From Bretschneidera sinensis (taxonomy: Eukaryota > Streptophyta > Magnoliopsida > Brassicales > Akaniaceae), in assembly GCA_023935145.1 (NCBI GenBank), contig CM043699.1:111395036-111459035 (forward strand): a stretch of DNA of 64,000 nucleotides. The letters are read 5' to 3'. Under the pieces are notes generated by a model. It was not told the origin of the DNA. It saw only the letters and a program-made list of their open reading frames with translations, and made no database searches. Positions 23,262-35,985 of the stretch are shown here, one piece after another (the stretch's first letter is position 1; every line of letters starts with the position of its first letter). The position numbers were made by a program, and so were the translations under genes.

Positions 23262-24950
23262 TGTAACGACCCATCCCGGGTTGGCCACCCTCGAGACGGT
23301 GTCATCACATTTTGAAAATCCCAGCATGACATATATATGCAACATATAAAAAATAATACCAATAGAAATTTTTACATCAATCCTCAACCCTCAACAGGGG
23401 AGATACATAAATCTGATATTAACTTAAACTTAATACACAATATAAAATGCATGAATATTTACAAATAAATTTTTATTTTATTTTCTTATTAGTATGAGTA
23501 TGTTGACACGTATGTGGCTTATAGAAAATGATTTTGTCTAACTCTTAACCCACCAGACTATTTGTCATGTCTGCTACCTGAAATCATTGTACAATGAGGG
23601 GTGAGCTTCATAAGCTCAGTGAATTAAATTTACTAAAAGTATTCAGTTTGCATAAATAGCCATTTAATATTTAATCATTTATTTCTCATATCACTGGATA
23701 CTAGCATATAGTCTAACATTTAAATAATTACTATCACATCATACTTCTATGTTTCTTTTTCTCACTGTAACTGTCTCTCTCTGTGAGACTCATTCATCTA
23801 TAAATAATTCACAATAACACACCACACATCAGCATTTCAATGATGCAATTAATATTTAAAACAGAAGCAATGCATGAATTATTATTAGGGAACGTCTTCC
23901 CACATGTCGACATGTTTTTATCTTAGACTGGCTGCCTTCCCGATTCTTTTCTTTCCAGCTTATCCAGGCTTTCACAGTATTTATTTTCAACATATATCGG
24001 CTGTCACGATGTCCCTTTTATTTCCATCATATACCAACTATCACGGTTTTTCAATTAGACCGGTTGCCTTTCAGGTTCTTTCGGTTCTTTTATTTAATGC
24101 ATATGTATATGAACAGTAATATAAAAGCAACATGGATTCAAAATATTTAAATTGACTACCCTGATTATTCTCAAATTTATTATTGAAATAAATTCCACTA
24201 AATTCCTCTCCTCCTATACCATTTATTAACCATAACTCATCAAGAATTTTATTTATCACAATCATTATTAAATTAACCCATTATTCTAATAATATTTCTT
24301 TTCACATAATAATTTTCTATGTGTCCAATATTTATAAAATACCTATCAATCAAATTTTTATCTACCACCAAGACATAAGCTAATAATCTATTTTAATATT
24401 AGCACTAGATTTTTCATTTTTAATTAGATTACTTAAAGTAAATCCAACTCACCACGTAGCACTTAAAGTTACTAGTGGATCACTTCCTTGTCTTTCCCAT
24501 TCTTCTCAGCAATTTCCCATGGTTGTTGATCGTCAACACCTGACATAATATTTATATTCAATTTCTAATTTATTCTTCAATTCTTCATAAACTACACGCT
24601 TGAAAAATTTCCACTTTGAATTTCGGGAAATTTCATGAATGCTAAAAATTCAAAAAATAATATTACATTATTACCTTCTATTTTTCCGAAAGCTTTTCGT
24701 GACTCTCTATAAAAACTCCCGCAAAGTCCTTCAAAATTTTGTTCTTTCAACATTTATTTCGATCCCCAAGTGTTTAAAGAGATAGAAAGATTTGAAAGAA
24801 GTTAAACGAAATTTGGTACGAACAAAGTTATGTTTTCATTATATATATATAAACTAAGTCTCGGCATCTCTTGCATTTTGCTGCCACGGTTTTTTACACT
24901 TGCCCAACATGCATACATTCTCATTTCCACCTGCCGCCACGTTTTATTTT
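23262..24950 (-). mobile_element. gypsy 5' LTR, - orientation
   Basis: It begins TGTAACGACCCATCCCGGG on the plus strand and lies directly beside the primer-binding site, so in element sense it is the 5' LTR. It is alignable with the copies at 20982 and 17760. The far end is not exact. It stops before 24957, where a different duplicated sequence starts. Confidence 0.7.
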
Positions 24951-24956
24951 TTTTTA

Positions 24957-27145
24957 TAATTATTTTATTTAATATTAAAAGCTTTCATGTAAATATATTA
25001 TTTTAATTTCATGTCATATTTATTAAATTATTTTTTTACTCTTACTTTACAAATACAGATATTTCAAATCCCACAAGCCAAAAATTACAACCAATAAGAT
25101 GGCTACATGTGACAAAAGGTAAAACATTAATTTCACTCTTGAACCTTAGTCAACAAAAATCATAGTTCTACATGAACACTCATTTATGAGTTATCTCACC
25201 ACTTTACATATATCTTAGAACTCTCTAACCTTTCTATTTTCTAATTCTAGGGACACCCACTCCAGAAATTTCTAAACTTTTTTTGTGTTTTAGTGTGTGG
25301 AGGTTTATTTTACTCTTGTGCGATCACCTATCACAATTTCAACATTAACAAAACTAAAATAAGTTATTTTTGTCTCTTAATTTCTTTTTACTTTTTCATT
25401 ATCTTACCTAAACATATAATGAAAAAGGTCAATCTTTTTCCTTCTTTTTTTTTCCTTTGACCAACCCAGGTCTAATTGTTCTGTGCTTCTGTGTAGTTTG
25501 ACTATAGAGTACTGTGTGTGTGGTCAAAGTTGCATCTCCTCCTCTATTTATGGTCGGTGAAGTCCTAAAATTTAGCCATAATTGCTTTTTATGAATCCAT
25601 GATTTTTGTTGACTTATACTTATTCCAAGAATTACTCAACAACAAGAGATTGATCTAATTCCTGAAATTTCTCCATGTGGAGCATTTTTATGACTAAATT
25701 GGCATTTTGTTATTGGACCTCCGAATAAGCTCTGTTCACAAATGCTGCCTAATGTTGTCTAACATTGCCTCACATGGCCAAAAGCCGGATTCAGGCGTGT
25801 AACCATCAGGTAGTAAAATTTTAGGTATTGTGTCCAAATGAATGTGAGTCAAATTATCCTTAATATTTAATTTTATAAAAAAAACAATTAGAAAGATGAT
25901 AAAATAATTCAATAAATTTATTTATTTTAACTTTCGAATAACTTTAACAATTTATGACCAACAATGATAAAGAAAATGGACCGGCAATCAACCAGCACAT
26001 GTTTCACTATCCTCCACCTGCATAGCCACTCTAACACATCACCCATGTGCATGGAGGGGACTCAGTTTTGATCAGCACATTTTTAGCAAGTATTATCGAA
26101 AACATCTAAGCTCAGTGTGCCGAAAATGAAGAGAGTTATCAAACTATCAAACCACAAAAGTGTTATTCCGTTGAATCAATCGCACTTGTCCCACACGCCG
26201 TCGGCCATGCGGCTCAAGAGCGGCCGGGGTTGATCCCTTGTCAAATTTTTTTTTTTAGGACAGTAGAAAGAATTTTTTTTGTAAAATGCCTAAAAAAACT
26301 CTATTTCAATGACATGACAAGAGATAATCAAGACTGTTTTAATTTATAGTAATTTGGACATAATGCTTACATGTATTTTAAGTGCGCGAGTTAATATTTC
26401 TTACATATGAAAAAAATCACCAAATTTATTTTTATATAATAATTTATTTTATTGAAGTAATAACTTAAATCTAATATAAAATTGTATTTTTATTTTAAAA
26501 AAATTTAATTAAATTAATTTAAACACACTTAAATCCCAACGGTACAGTAAACCATGGAGTCAAAGGCATGCATCAATATTTACACTATAGACCTTTTAAA
26601 AATTACATCAAAAGATGATATACTTTTACCACCGGTCGCAACTATGGTGTCGGTAACGTGGTTGGGATAGCGACAGTTAGAGCATCATTGTTTTTGGAGG
26701 TTATGTTAGTGAAAAGATGATAATATATAGAGGTAGTGGCCTACTCACAATTCTTTATTTTCTTTCAACAAGAAAGTTTCCTTTTCACCTTTAGAATATT
26801 TTTAAAATATATATAGTCCTAATTAATGGTTTAGTTTTTATTTTAATTTATCCTTCACAACAATGGATATCAGTGTAAGGTTTTTAAAATGGTTTGATAC
26901 ACAAAAATAAAAAATAAAAGTTCGAACAATAAATTTTAAAAAATACTGAAATTACATGACTGTTTTATCATGTATAAAACAGTTTTTAACTTCACAATTG
27001 TTTTATATATAATAAAAATTTATTTCAAAAGTTTTGTCCGATAATCAAAAACTAAAACTACAACTAAGCCAAAAGATAAAAGTATTAAGGGTCTATTTAG
27101 TTTGATTGAAGAAATCAATTTATCAATTATTAGTAACAAATTATA
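24957..27145 (+). repeat. 2.2-kb direct repeat, copy A
   Basis: It aligns over its whole length with 29599-31808. Shared landmarks are the AATATTAAAAGCTTTCATG start, GCCGGATTCAGGCGTGTAAC, GCCGTCGGCCATGCGGCTCA, GGTGTCGGTAACGTGGTTGG and the end ATCAATTATTAGTAAC. It contains an LTR fragment (about 25066-25350) with two deletions relative to the LTR at 29047. No ORF of note. Confidence 0.85.
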
Positions 27146-29046
27146 ATGTTGGGAACTCTTAGAAGGACTCTCGATTTCAATCCAAGAGGAACCCCTAGTC
27201 CTCTCACTACTATCACTAGCAAAACTATTCGAAGAAGAAATAATTTGAAATGAAGAGGAAAGAATGTGAGTTTTCGAGAAAATGAGATACTCAGCTCAAG
27301 AAACCTCCATTCTTAAAATGAAAAACCAACTGCCCAAATCAAAATGAACCAAAGACTCAAATTGCGTCCTTCACACTAACCAAGATCATGAAGAATATTC
27401 TAGAAGCCAAAGGATTGCAACTTTTGCACTCTTCAAAGAAACCCCAAGGACGGAGCCCAAAACATCCTTGTTAAAAACCCAAGCACCTTCAAGGAAACCC
27501 CAAGGACGGAGCCCAAAACATCCTTGTTAAAAACCCAAGCACCTTCAAGGATAAAACAAAAAGACCATAAGTCACAAAACTCAAGAACCAAAGAGAAAAA
27601 CTAGCTTATCATGCTCGATAAGTTTTTCAACTAACACCAAGCATCATAGGCCAAGAAGCATCCACCTTCGATATTGTACGCCAAAAAGATCTCAACCTCA
27701 GTTGGTTTTTCAACTTGACTTTGAGAAAGTTATACTTGAAGAATCTTCCCTCGATAGAATTTCCAGCCTTGCACCAAGGTCAATATGCCACAAAGATTTC
27801 ATCTTCTGTACCTTTTCCTTAAGAAACCCAAGCGAACTACTTTCTCGGTACCTTTTCCTTAAAAGATTCAAGAGCACTCCTTTCTTGGCACCTCTTTAGG
27901 TCCGAACGCAATACTTCCTCAGTACCTATTCAAGACCAAACACTTTCCTTCCTCGGTACCTTTTTAGGACTGTGCGCTTTTTTTCCTCGATACCTCTTCA
28001 GGACCAAGCAATTTCCTTCCTCAATGCCTTTTTAAGACTGAGCAGATCACTTCTTCAATACCTTTTCAGGATCGAATGCATTCTTCCTTGGTACCTCTTC
28101 CTTAAAAGGCTCGAGAGGATTAATACATTGGTATATTTTCTTCAAAGGGCCCAAGCAGATTTCTTCTTTTGTACCTTTTCATGACCGAATGCACTCATTC
28201 CTCAGTACTTTTTCAAGATAAAGAATTTCTCATCCTCGGTAACTTTTCTTCAAAATGCCCAAGAAGAGTGACCTAAGAATTTCTCATCTTCGGTACCTTT
28301 TTTTCAAAAGACTCAAGGAGAGTGGCCCCGACACTTCTCATCTTCGGTACCTTGTCTTCAAAAAGATTAAGCGCATATTTCCTCGGTACTTTTTCTTCAA
28401 AAGGCCCAAACTGATTTTTTCCTCAATACCTTTTCAAAATGGAGCACTTTTCATCCTCGATATCTTTTCTTCAAAAGGTTCGAGAAGAGTGGCTCAAGCA
28501 CTTCTCAGCTTTAGTACCTTTTCTTCAAAATACTCAAGGAGAGTGGTCCAAACACTTCTCATCCTCAGTAACTTTTCTTCAAAAGTCCCGAGAAGTGTAG
28601 CACGAACATTTCTCATCTTTGGTACATTTTCTTCAAAAGACCCGAGGAGAGTGGCCCAAGCACTTTTTTCCCTTGGCACCTTTTTCTTAAAAAGGACTTG
28701 AGGCGAGTTTCCTGAGCACTTCTTCTCCTCAATACCTTTTCTTCAAAAAACCTAAGAAGAGTGGTCTGAGCACTTCCTCTCTTCAGTACCTTTTCTTCAA
28801 AAGATCCGAGGAGAATGGCCCGAGCACCTCATCTCTTTGGTACTTTTTCTTCACAAAAAAAAAAACGAGGAGAGTGGTTCGAGTACTTCACCTTGTCGGT
28901 ACTTTTTCGCACAAAGTGCCGAGGAGATAAGTCTGAGTATCCACTTACCTTAGCGCCTTCTTATACAAAAGACGGAGCTCAGAGAAGAACATAGTTCAAG
29001 ATTACTTCCTTAAACACATAAATTCACTCAAGTAAGTTGGGGCATA
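27146..29046 (+). mobile_element. 3' internal region of a gypsy-type element
   Basis: This segment lies between copy A and the LTR at 29047. It has no coding capacity but carries a 56-bp duplication (27440-27550) and a long minisatellite. It ends in GTTGGGGCATA just before the LTR start, a position suited to a polypurine tract. Tandem repeats ahead of the 3' LTR are known in Tat-type plant gypsy elements; assignment to that group is inferred. Confidence 0.5.
27760..28975 (+). repeat. Degenerate minisatellite, about 50-60 bp units
   Basis: About twenty imperfect units share CCTTTTCTTCAAAAG, a purine-rich GAGGAGAGTGGCC block, then GAGCACTTCTCATCCTCGGTA. Units vary by substitutions and small indels. 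ORFs through it (for example 28255-28701) repeat the same peptide pattern and are products of the array. Confidence 0.85.
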
Positions 29047-29482
29047 TGATGTAAGGATATTTTCACCCAACCAATCAAATAGCGACATGTGGTACCCTAG
29101 ATGGAAAAGGGGTAAGCTCACAAGCCAAAAATTGCAACCAATAAGATGGCTACATGTGGCAAAAGGTAAAACAGTAATTTCACTCTTGAACCTTAGTCAA
29201 CAGAAATCATAGTCCTACATGAACACTCATTTATGATTTACTTTTCTAAACAAACTATACTTCAAAACATTATATAAATGGGACTCTCACCACTTTACAG
29301 GTGTCTTAGAACTCTTTGACCTTTCTATGTTCTAATTCTCCTTTCATATTACTAACTTAAGCATCGTAGAGTCTCTCTAGAGGGACACCTCTTCCAAAAA
29401 TTTCTAGACTTTCTTTGTGTTCTAGTGTGTGCAGGTTCATTTTACGCTTGTGCGATCGCCTATCACAATTTCAGCATCAACA
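29047..29482 (+). mobile_element. Full-length gypsy-type LTR (436 bp)
   Basis: It begins TGATGTAAGGATATTTTCAC and ends GCATCAACA, so it has the TG...CA ends of LTRs. Shorter versions occur at about 25066-25350 and 29708-30000. The segment after it (29483-29580) matches the sequence after those shorter versions. Confidence 0.65.
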
Positions 29483-29598
29483 AAGCTAAAATAAACTATT
29501 TTTTGTCTCTTAATTTCTTTTTACTTATACATTATCTTACCTAAACATATGATGAAAAAGGTCAATCCTTTTACTTATATGTTTTGGTTTTTTTTTTT

Positions 29599-31808
29599 AA
29601 TTATTTTATTCAATATTAAAAGCTTTCATGTAAATATATTATTTTAATTTCATGTCATATTTATTAAATTACTTTTTTACTGTTACTTTATGAATACGGA
29701 CATTTCAAATCCGACAAACTAAAAATTACAACCAATAAGATAGCTACATGTGACAAAAGGTAAAACATTAATTTCACTCTTAAACCTTAGTCAACAAAAA
29801 TCATAGTTCTACATGAACACTCATTTATGAGTTACCTCACCACTTTACAGATATCTTAGAACTCTATGATCTTTCTATTTTCTAATTCTAGGGACACCCC
29901 GTCCAGAAATTTCTAGACTTTCTTTGTGTTCTAGTGTGTGCAGGTTTATTTTACGCTGGTGCAATCGCCTATCACAATTTCAACATTAACAAAGCTAAAA
30001 TAAGTTATTTTTTGCATCTCAATTTCTTTTTACTTATTCATTATCTTACCTAAACATATGATGAAAAACGTTAATCTTTTTCTTTCTTTTTTTTTTTCCT
30101 TCTACCAACCCGGGTCTCATTGTTCCGTGCTTGTGTGTAGTTTGACTATAGAGTACTGTGTGTGTGGTCAAAGTTGCATCTCCTTCTCTATTTATGGTCG
30201 GTGAAGTCCTAAAATTTAGCCACAATTGCTTTTTTATGAATCTATGATTGTTGTTGATTTATACTTGATCCAAGAATTACTCAACAAGAGATTGATCTAT
30301 TCCTAAAATTTCTCCGTATGGAGCATTTTTATGACTAAATTGGCATTTTGTTATTGGACCTCCGAATAAGCTCTGTTCACAAATGCTGCCTAATGTTGTC
30401 TAACATTGCCTCACATGGCAAAAAGCCGGATTCAGGCGTGTAACCATCAGGTAGTAAGATTTTAGGTATTGAGTTCAAATGAATGTGAGTCAAATTATCC
30501 TTAATATTTAATTTTATAAAAAAAACAATTAAAAAGATAATAAAATAATTCAATAAATTTATTTATTTTAACTTTCGAATAACTTTAACAATTTACAACC
30601 AACAATGATAAAGAAAATGGACCGGCATTCAACCAGCACATGTTTCACTATCCTCCATCTGTATAGCCATCCTAACCTCACTCATGTGCGTGGAAGGGAC
30701 TCAATTTTGATCTGCACATTTTTAACAAGTATTATCGAAAACATCTAACCTCAGTGTGTCGAAAATAAAGAGAGCTATCAAACTGTCAAACCGCAAAAGT
30801 GTGATTCCGTTGAATCAATCGCACTTGTCTCACATGCCGTCGGCCATGCGGCTCAAAGGTGGCCGGAGGTTCATCTCTTGTCAATGTTTTTTTAGGAGAG
30901 TAGAAAGAATTTTTTTTTTAAAATTAAAAATGGCTAAAAAAATCTCTATTTTAATGACGTGACGAGATAATCAAGAGTATTTTAATTCAAAGTAATTTGG
31001 ACATAATGCTTACATGTATTTTAAGTGCGCGAGTTAACATTTCTTATATATAGAAAAAATCATCAAATTTATTTTTATTTAATAAATTTTTTTATTAAAA
31101 CGATAACTTAAATTTAATATAAAACTGTTTTTTTATTTTAAATTAATTTAATCAAATTAATTTAAACTCACTTAAATCTCAAAGTTACAATAAACCGTGG
31201 AGTGACGGGAGTCATGGGCATGCATCAATATTTACGGTATAGATCTTTTAAAAATTACATCAAAAGATGATATACTTTTACCACCGGTAGCAACTATGGT
31301 GTCGGTAACGTGGTTGGGATAGCGACAGTTACAGCATCATTGTTTTTGGAGGTTAATGTTAGTTAAAAGATAGTAATATAAAGAGTTAGTGTCCTATTCA
31401 CAATTCTTTATCTTCTTTCAACAAGAAAGTTTCCTTTTCACCTTTAGAATATTTTTAAAATATATAGTCCTAATTAATGGTTTAGTTTTTATTTTAATTT
31501 ATTTTTCACGACAATGGATATCACAGTGTAGGGTTTTTAAAACGGATTGATATAAAAAAAAAAATTGAACAAAAAATTTTAAAAAACTGGATTTTTCTAA
31601 GATACTAAAATTACATGACTGTTTTACCAAGTATAAAACTGTTTTTAACTCTGCAATTATTTTATATATAATAAAAATTTATTTTAAAAGTTTCATCTGA
31701 CATTTAAAAACTAAAACTACAGCTAAACCAAAAGGTTAAAGTATTAAAAGTCTGTTTAGTTTTGTTGAAGAAATCAATTTATCAATTATTAGTAACTAAT
31801 TATAATTT
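29599..31808 (+). repeat. 2.2-kb direct repeat, copy B
   Basis: Second copy of 24957-27145, same orientation. It carries the same two internal LTR deletions as copy A, which shows that the two arose by duplication of one ancestral segment. Small indels and substitutions distinguish them. A 68-aa ORF at 30756-30962 is not conserved in copy A and is not supported. Confidence 0.85.
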
Positions 31809-34505
31809 TTTGCTTAAAATTATTTTTAAGAAATAATTTGTTTAGTATTTTAATATCTTGCTTAAAAGTTTAAATAAATTATAGGAGTGTTTGATTAAAA
31901 ATTATCGAAATGAAGTTAAAACTATCAAAATGATCAAATTGTAATATAAAAGACTTTTTTATATTATGGACAAATATAAAATTTTTAAAAAATTTAAAGA
32001 TAATAAAAAAGATATTGATCAAAGTCAAATTAGATTATAATCCGGAGATTATTTAAAAAGATGGATTATCTCAACTTTTCAAAATTCAATTATATTTTTT
32101 ATAAATTATAATTTTCCTAGAAAATAAACTGAATATCATACATACAAATAAAATGAAATACCAACCTATAAATTAGTTTGACCCGTTTATAGACTAAACC
32201 AAACAAATTATGAGCTATATCATGCACATGCTTGTTTCTTAAGATTTTGATGAGCTTAAATTCTATTTTTATTTTTCTTTATTTGCAGGAAAATGAGTGA
32301 AATCTCCCTAATCCCTCACATGATTATCAATTTCCCCTTTCTATAAGTCTATTTTTCCTGGGTCAACAACCCCATCATAAATTCATAATGATCATACACC
32401 AATTTGTTGAAATCTCCCCATCATATATATATATAATAATGACTAGCTCTAATTTCTCGTTAGCATACCCAGCCAACCAAAAAGTAAAAAAGACAGTTGA
32501 CTAGCTTATTGTTTAAAGTTGTATTTGACTTGACGTAATTTTTTTAAATTTACGATCATGTTAGAGTATAGATTTAAATTTTTTTTTTAAGATAAAAATT
32601 GAAGAAAAAAATTTTGAAAACTGATTTTAAATGCGGACCCTTACCATTTCCCCTCGTGGGAAAAATGCACCACTTTAACCATGATCATCCTTAACCAACA
32701 GGGTTTTAGCTCATTGGTTTTACTAATGGTTTTTAGTGTTGGTATAGCTAAAAAAAACAGTCGATATTATTTTGAGAATAAAAAAATATTTTGATTAAAG
32801 ATTTATGGTACTTAATCATCAAACCAACAAATCCGGTATAAATAAAAAAAATTAGTATCATGTGAGTTAAGAAAAATATTCAAATTCAAAGATTTATTAT
32901 CATTAACTATTGCACATGCAGAAGAAACATATATCATTAATAGCCATGTTACTCTTCTTTCTTTTTTAGGTGGCACAAGATTTATACTAGAAAGTTTAGT
33001 ACATTTTCTCTTCTTTTCTTTATTTTAAAAATTTTGTGGAGGTTTTGAATTATTGTCTTTTACCAAGTGCTTACAACTCCTTATGAAATGAATTTTGTTT
33101 CATTTAAATAGCAGCTACATCAAGTAGTCTTAAAAAATTAGCTTATTAAATGATTTTTATTTTTAAAAAATTGAATTTGTGTTCAAATGTTTTTTTTTTC
33201 AATGTTGTTTTAATAAACACTATACAATTTATAATTTAACAATTGTTTGAAATCAATTTAAAAATCATAAATCGTTTTTACTACTAGACCAAACAAATTA
33301 TTAGAATCTCGAAATATTAATTTAACATTGACGATCAATAAATTATCAAAAACTAGTAATCAATTTCATGATGGCACATGTTGTTCAGTTTTGTGGCCGG
33401 AGTACTTAAAACACGTGATGCTTAAGAGACATGTTTTATTAATGAAATTAATGACAGCAGCGTCCCTCGACTAATCTCACTTTTGCGTAATATATATTAT
33501 ATAAATAGAACAAAAAAGAAAATTGAAAAACTCCATCCTCTAAATTTGGTTTCCACATCATAAAAGAAATATATAAAAATTTAAATAGTTGTCCTCCTAG
33601 TACAGAAACCCTAACGCAAAAAAAAATTATGCGAAAGTGTTCATATCTATTGTATCGATGATTTTTTGATAAGTTCGGATCTAAATTTAATGTTTTAGAT
33701 TAACGAAAAATTTTATTGATAATTTTTAAAAAAATTATTAGTAATGTTAATTTTTGAGACTCACAATTATAATGACATTACCAATAAAACTGTTTAAAAT
33801 TATCAATAAAATTTTCAGTTACTTTAAACCCAATACTTTAAATTCGAGCCAACTACAAAATTTTACTCCTCTTGTTTTGAAAAGCAACATATCTAAAACA
33901 AAGACTAAAATCAAAATTAGTATAAAACAAATAAATAATAAATATATAGGAGGCTTTTCTTGCTGAATAAAATGACAAGTACTAATCTGCCATCAGATCA
34001 CTGAGATCAAGGATGATTAGGACTTTTATGCTGACATAGTGGCACTTGATCCCAACTTACCGACACAAAGTCTTAGGATTATCATTTTTTTCTCCCATTT
34101 TTATTTATCTTCAAAATTAATGGACAAACCTTAATTAATCATGCAAATTATTTATATTTTTATGAATATTAATTTACGCTATATAATTCTTCTATCAGAT
34201 CATCCTCGATCAATTGATAAACAAAATCCGAAAATAAACAATTTTTTTTTATTGAAATTGAGTTTGAAATCTTATTGACACATTGACCTAAACTTGAGAA
34301 TTAGAGATTATATTATGTAAGAAGCTTTGCTATATAATAATGCAAAGCCTGATTTTATTACATAGCTTAATTAATGTGCCTAAATATATCGGAATGGCAC
34401 ATTTCAAAGTACATTAACAATTTAAACCATATCACTAAAATTAATCAAACCTAACAAGACAGATAATTATTGAGAAATACTCATTAATACAAGCTCCTCG
34501 GCTTA
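31809..34505. other. Intergenic AT-rich region
   Basis: No gene or intact transposon recognised. Poly-A/T runs are frequent. The part next to 34505 is the 3' flank of the minus-strand PRE gene. Confidence 0.5.
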
Positions 34506-35420
34506 TTACATAATCAAGCTCCTAATTATCGCAGCCTCGGCGCTATCAGAATCAATGCTAGCCAAAAGCTGTGACAATCGTTCACTCAGGTCATCAACTT
34601 CTCTATGCAAACTTCTAATGTAGTTGCAGGTCTCTTGGAGGACCTTAGGGGCTGATACCTGCACACACAGTTAACACAAACTCGATCAAAATTCAAAATT
34701 AATTAATGCCAATGTAATTAATTAAAATTAAAGCCACTTTTTAATTAATATTCTAACAAAAAAAATATATATATATATATATATATATATCTTAGCATTA
34801 TTGAGGGAGATCATAAGTAAAAATAAATTAACCATTAATATAAAAATAAAAATAATAATAATAATAATAATAAAATCAAGACATTATATGCATTTAACTT
34901 TATCTATGTACGAAAAGAAAATTATATGAGGTTTGGCTCCTCCTTGGTCCAACTACACGACTCTTCTAAGTCAATGAGAACCTAAAAGCCATGAAAATGT
35001 GTTGATGTCCGGAGTCAAAATTTGAACCCTTCTTTTTCACTATATATTATTATAACTGTAATAAAGTATTTTACACGAGCTACATGCGCATTACTAGCAT
35101 ATATAGTAGCCCTATCACATATATTAAAAAGAAAAGAAAAAATGTTAGTTACATATATTAAAAAGAAAAGAAAAAATGTTAGTTAACATTTTTTCTTTTC
35201 TTTTTAATATATGTGATAGTGCTACTATATATGCTAGTAATGCGCATATATATATATATATATATATAAATATATTAAAACAAAAAGATCTAATACGTAC
35301 CTTATTCGATTGACTATTGCGAATCTCAGGGAGAAATTGACGTAACTTAGTGATAAGTTTAATGATTTGATCATCAGTGATTCTCGAAGAACCAGACTGT
35401 CTTGATCTCCTGCTAGACAT
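34506..35420 (-). CDS. PRE-type atypical HLH protein (paclobutrazol-resistance family)
   Basis: Two exons, 35301-35420 and 34506-34658, joined at phase 0, give 90 aa. Exon 1 starts [20 protein letters not shown] with helix 1 ([13 protein letters not shown]). Exon 2 carries loop and helix 2 ([20 protein letters not shown]), then [12 protein letters not shown] and the tail [12 protein letters not shown]. The basic DNA-contact residues of true bHLH factors are missing, as in the whole family. PRE proteins act by dimerising with inhibitory HLH proteins such as IBH1 and so promote cell elongation downstream of brassinosteroid and gibberellin. The length and the intron position after NK fit the family. 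An ATG 40 codons upstream is in frame, but the family start is at 35420. Confidence 0.93.
34764..34791. repeat. (AT)n microsatellite in the PRE intron
   Basis: About 13 AT dinucleotides. Further simple repeats in the same intron are (AAT)n at about 34847-34873 and (AT)n at about 35249-35269. Confidence 0.9.
35084..35247. repeat. Long inverted repeat (hairpin) in the PRE intron
   Basis: The left arm begins ATGCGCATTACTAGCATATA and the right arm ends with its reverse complement (ATGCTAGTAATGCGCAT). Arms are about 65 bp with very few mismatches. A 34-bp piece of the left arm (ending AAAAAATGTTAGTT) is tandemly duplicated next to the symmetry centre GTTAAC at 35182-35187. The intron transcript could fold into a long, nearly perfect hairpin. 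Confidence 0.9.
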
Positions 35421-35975
35421 CCTTAAATTGATAATATGGTAATTACTAGATATAATGTTTATTTCAAAGTATAAATGAGCAAAAGACCAAAAAAACCTTT
35501 TTCTTTGTATTAACTTCCTTAATATAGTAGGAGCAAGCAATAGATAGAAACAACAAAAGGGTATATATGAAAATGAGACAAGTAACTAAAAATGATTTGA
35601 GAACAAATACGACGAGAAGAGGAAGGAGAAAGGAGAAAGAGAAGCAGGGCACGCTCGCTAGCTAGTGTTATTAGAAATAAGATATGAAGAAATGGAGAAA
35701 GTGATAAGAGATTATAAAGAGGAAGGAGCACAAAAGAAAAGGAGAGAGAAAAGGGAGGAGTACAATAACATAGACCAGTGATGTTGGATGTGAAGAAGAC
35801 AAGTGCATTGGAGAAAGCAGTGGACTAGACATGGATTTCAAGTGAGAGCACAAGCTTCTTCTCTCTATGTGTTCCCAAGTTGGGGTTTGATCTCAAGTGG
35901 GCTTAAAGACATGTGCTTGTTTCTCAGCTAACAAAGTGGGCCTTCATGTGTACAACTTAATGCACAATACCATGT

Positions 35976-35985
35976 GATTTATAGG
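35976..35985 (-). promoter_or_regulatory. TATA box candidate of the PRE gene
   Basis: The minus strand reads CCTATAAATC, about 560 bp upstream of the start codon. This would give a leader of roughly 520 nt, rich in pyrimidines on the sense strand. A weaker TATAAT at about 35712 would give a shorter leader. Confidence 0.3.

Noticed and set aside
27702..28701. Plus-strand ORFs with repeated Phe/Ser/Lys peptides
   Set aside because: They are translations of the minisatellite; the period does not keep a conserved frame throughout.
27760..28975. CRISPR-like appearance (regular repeats)
   Set aside because: Units are degenerate and directly adjoining, without unique spacers, in plant nuclear DNA beside an LTR.
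35464..35853. Minus-strand hydrophobic ORFs upstream of the PRE gene
   Set aside because: They translate the pyrimidine-rich leader in several frames; no conserved domain. Kept only as possible uORFs.
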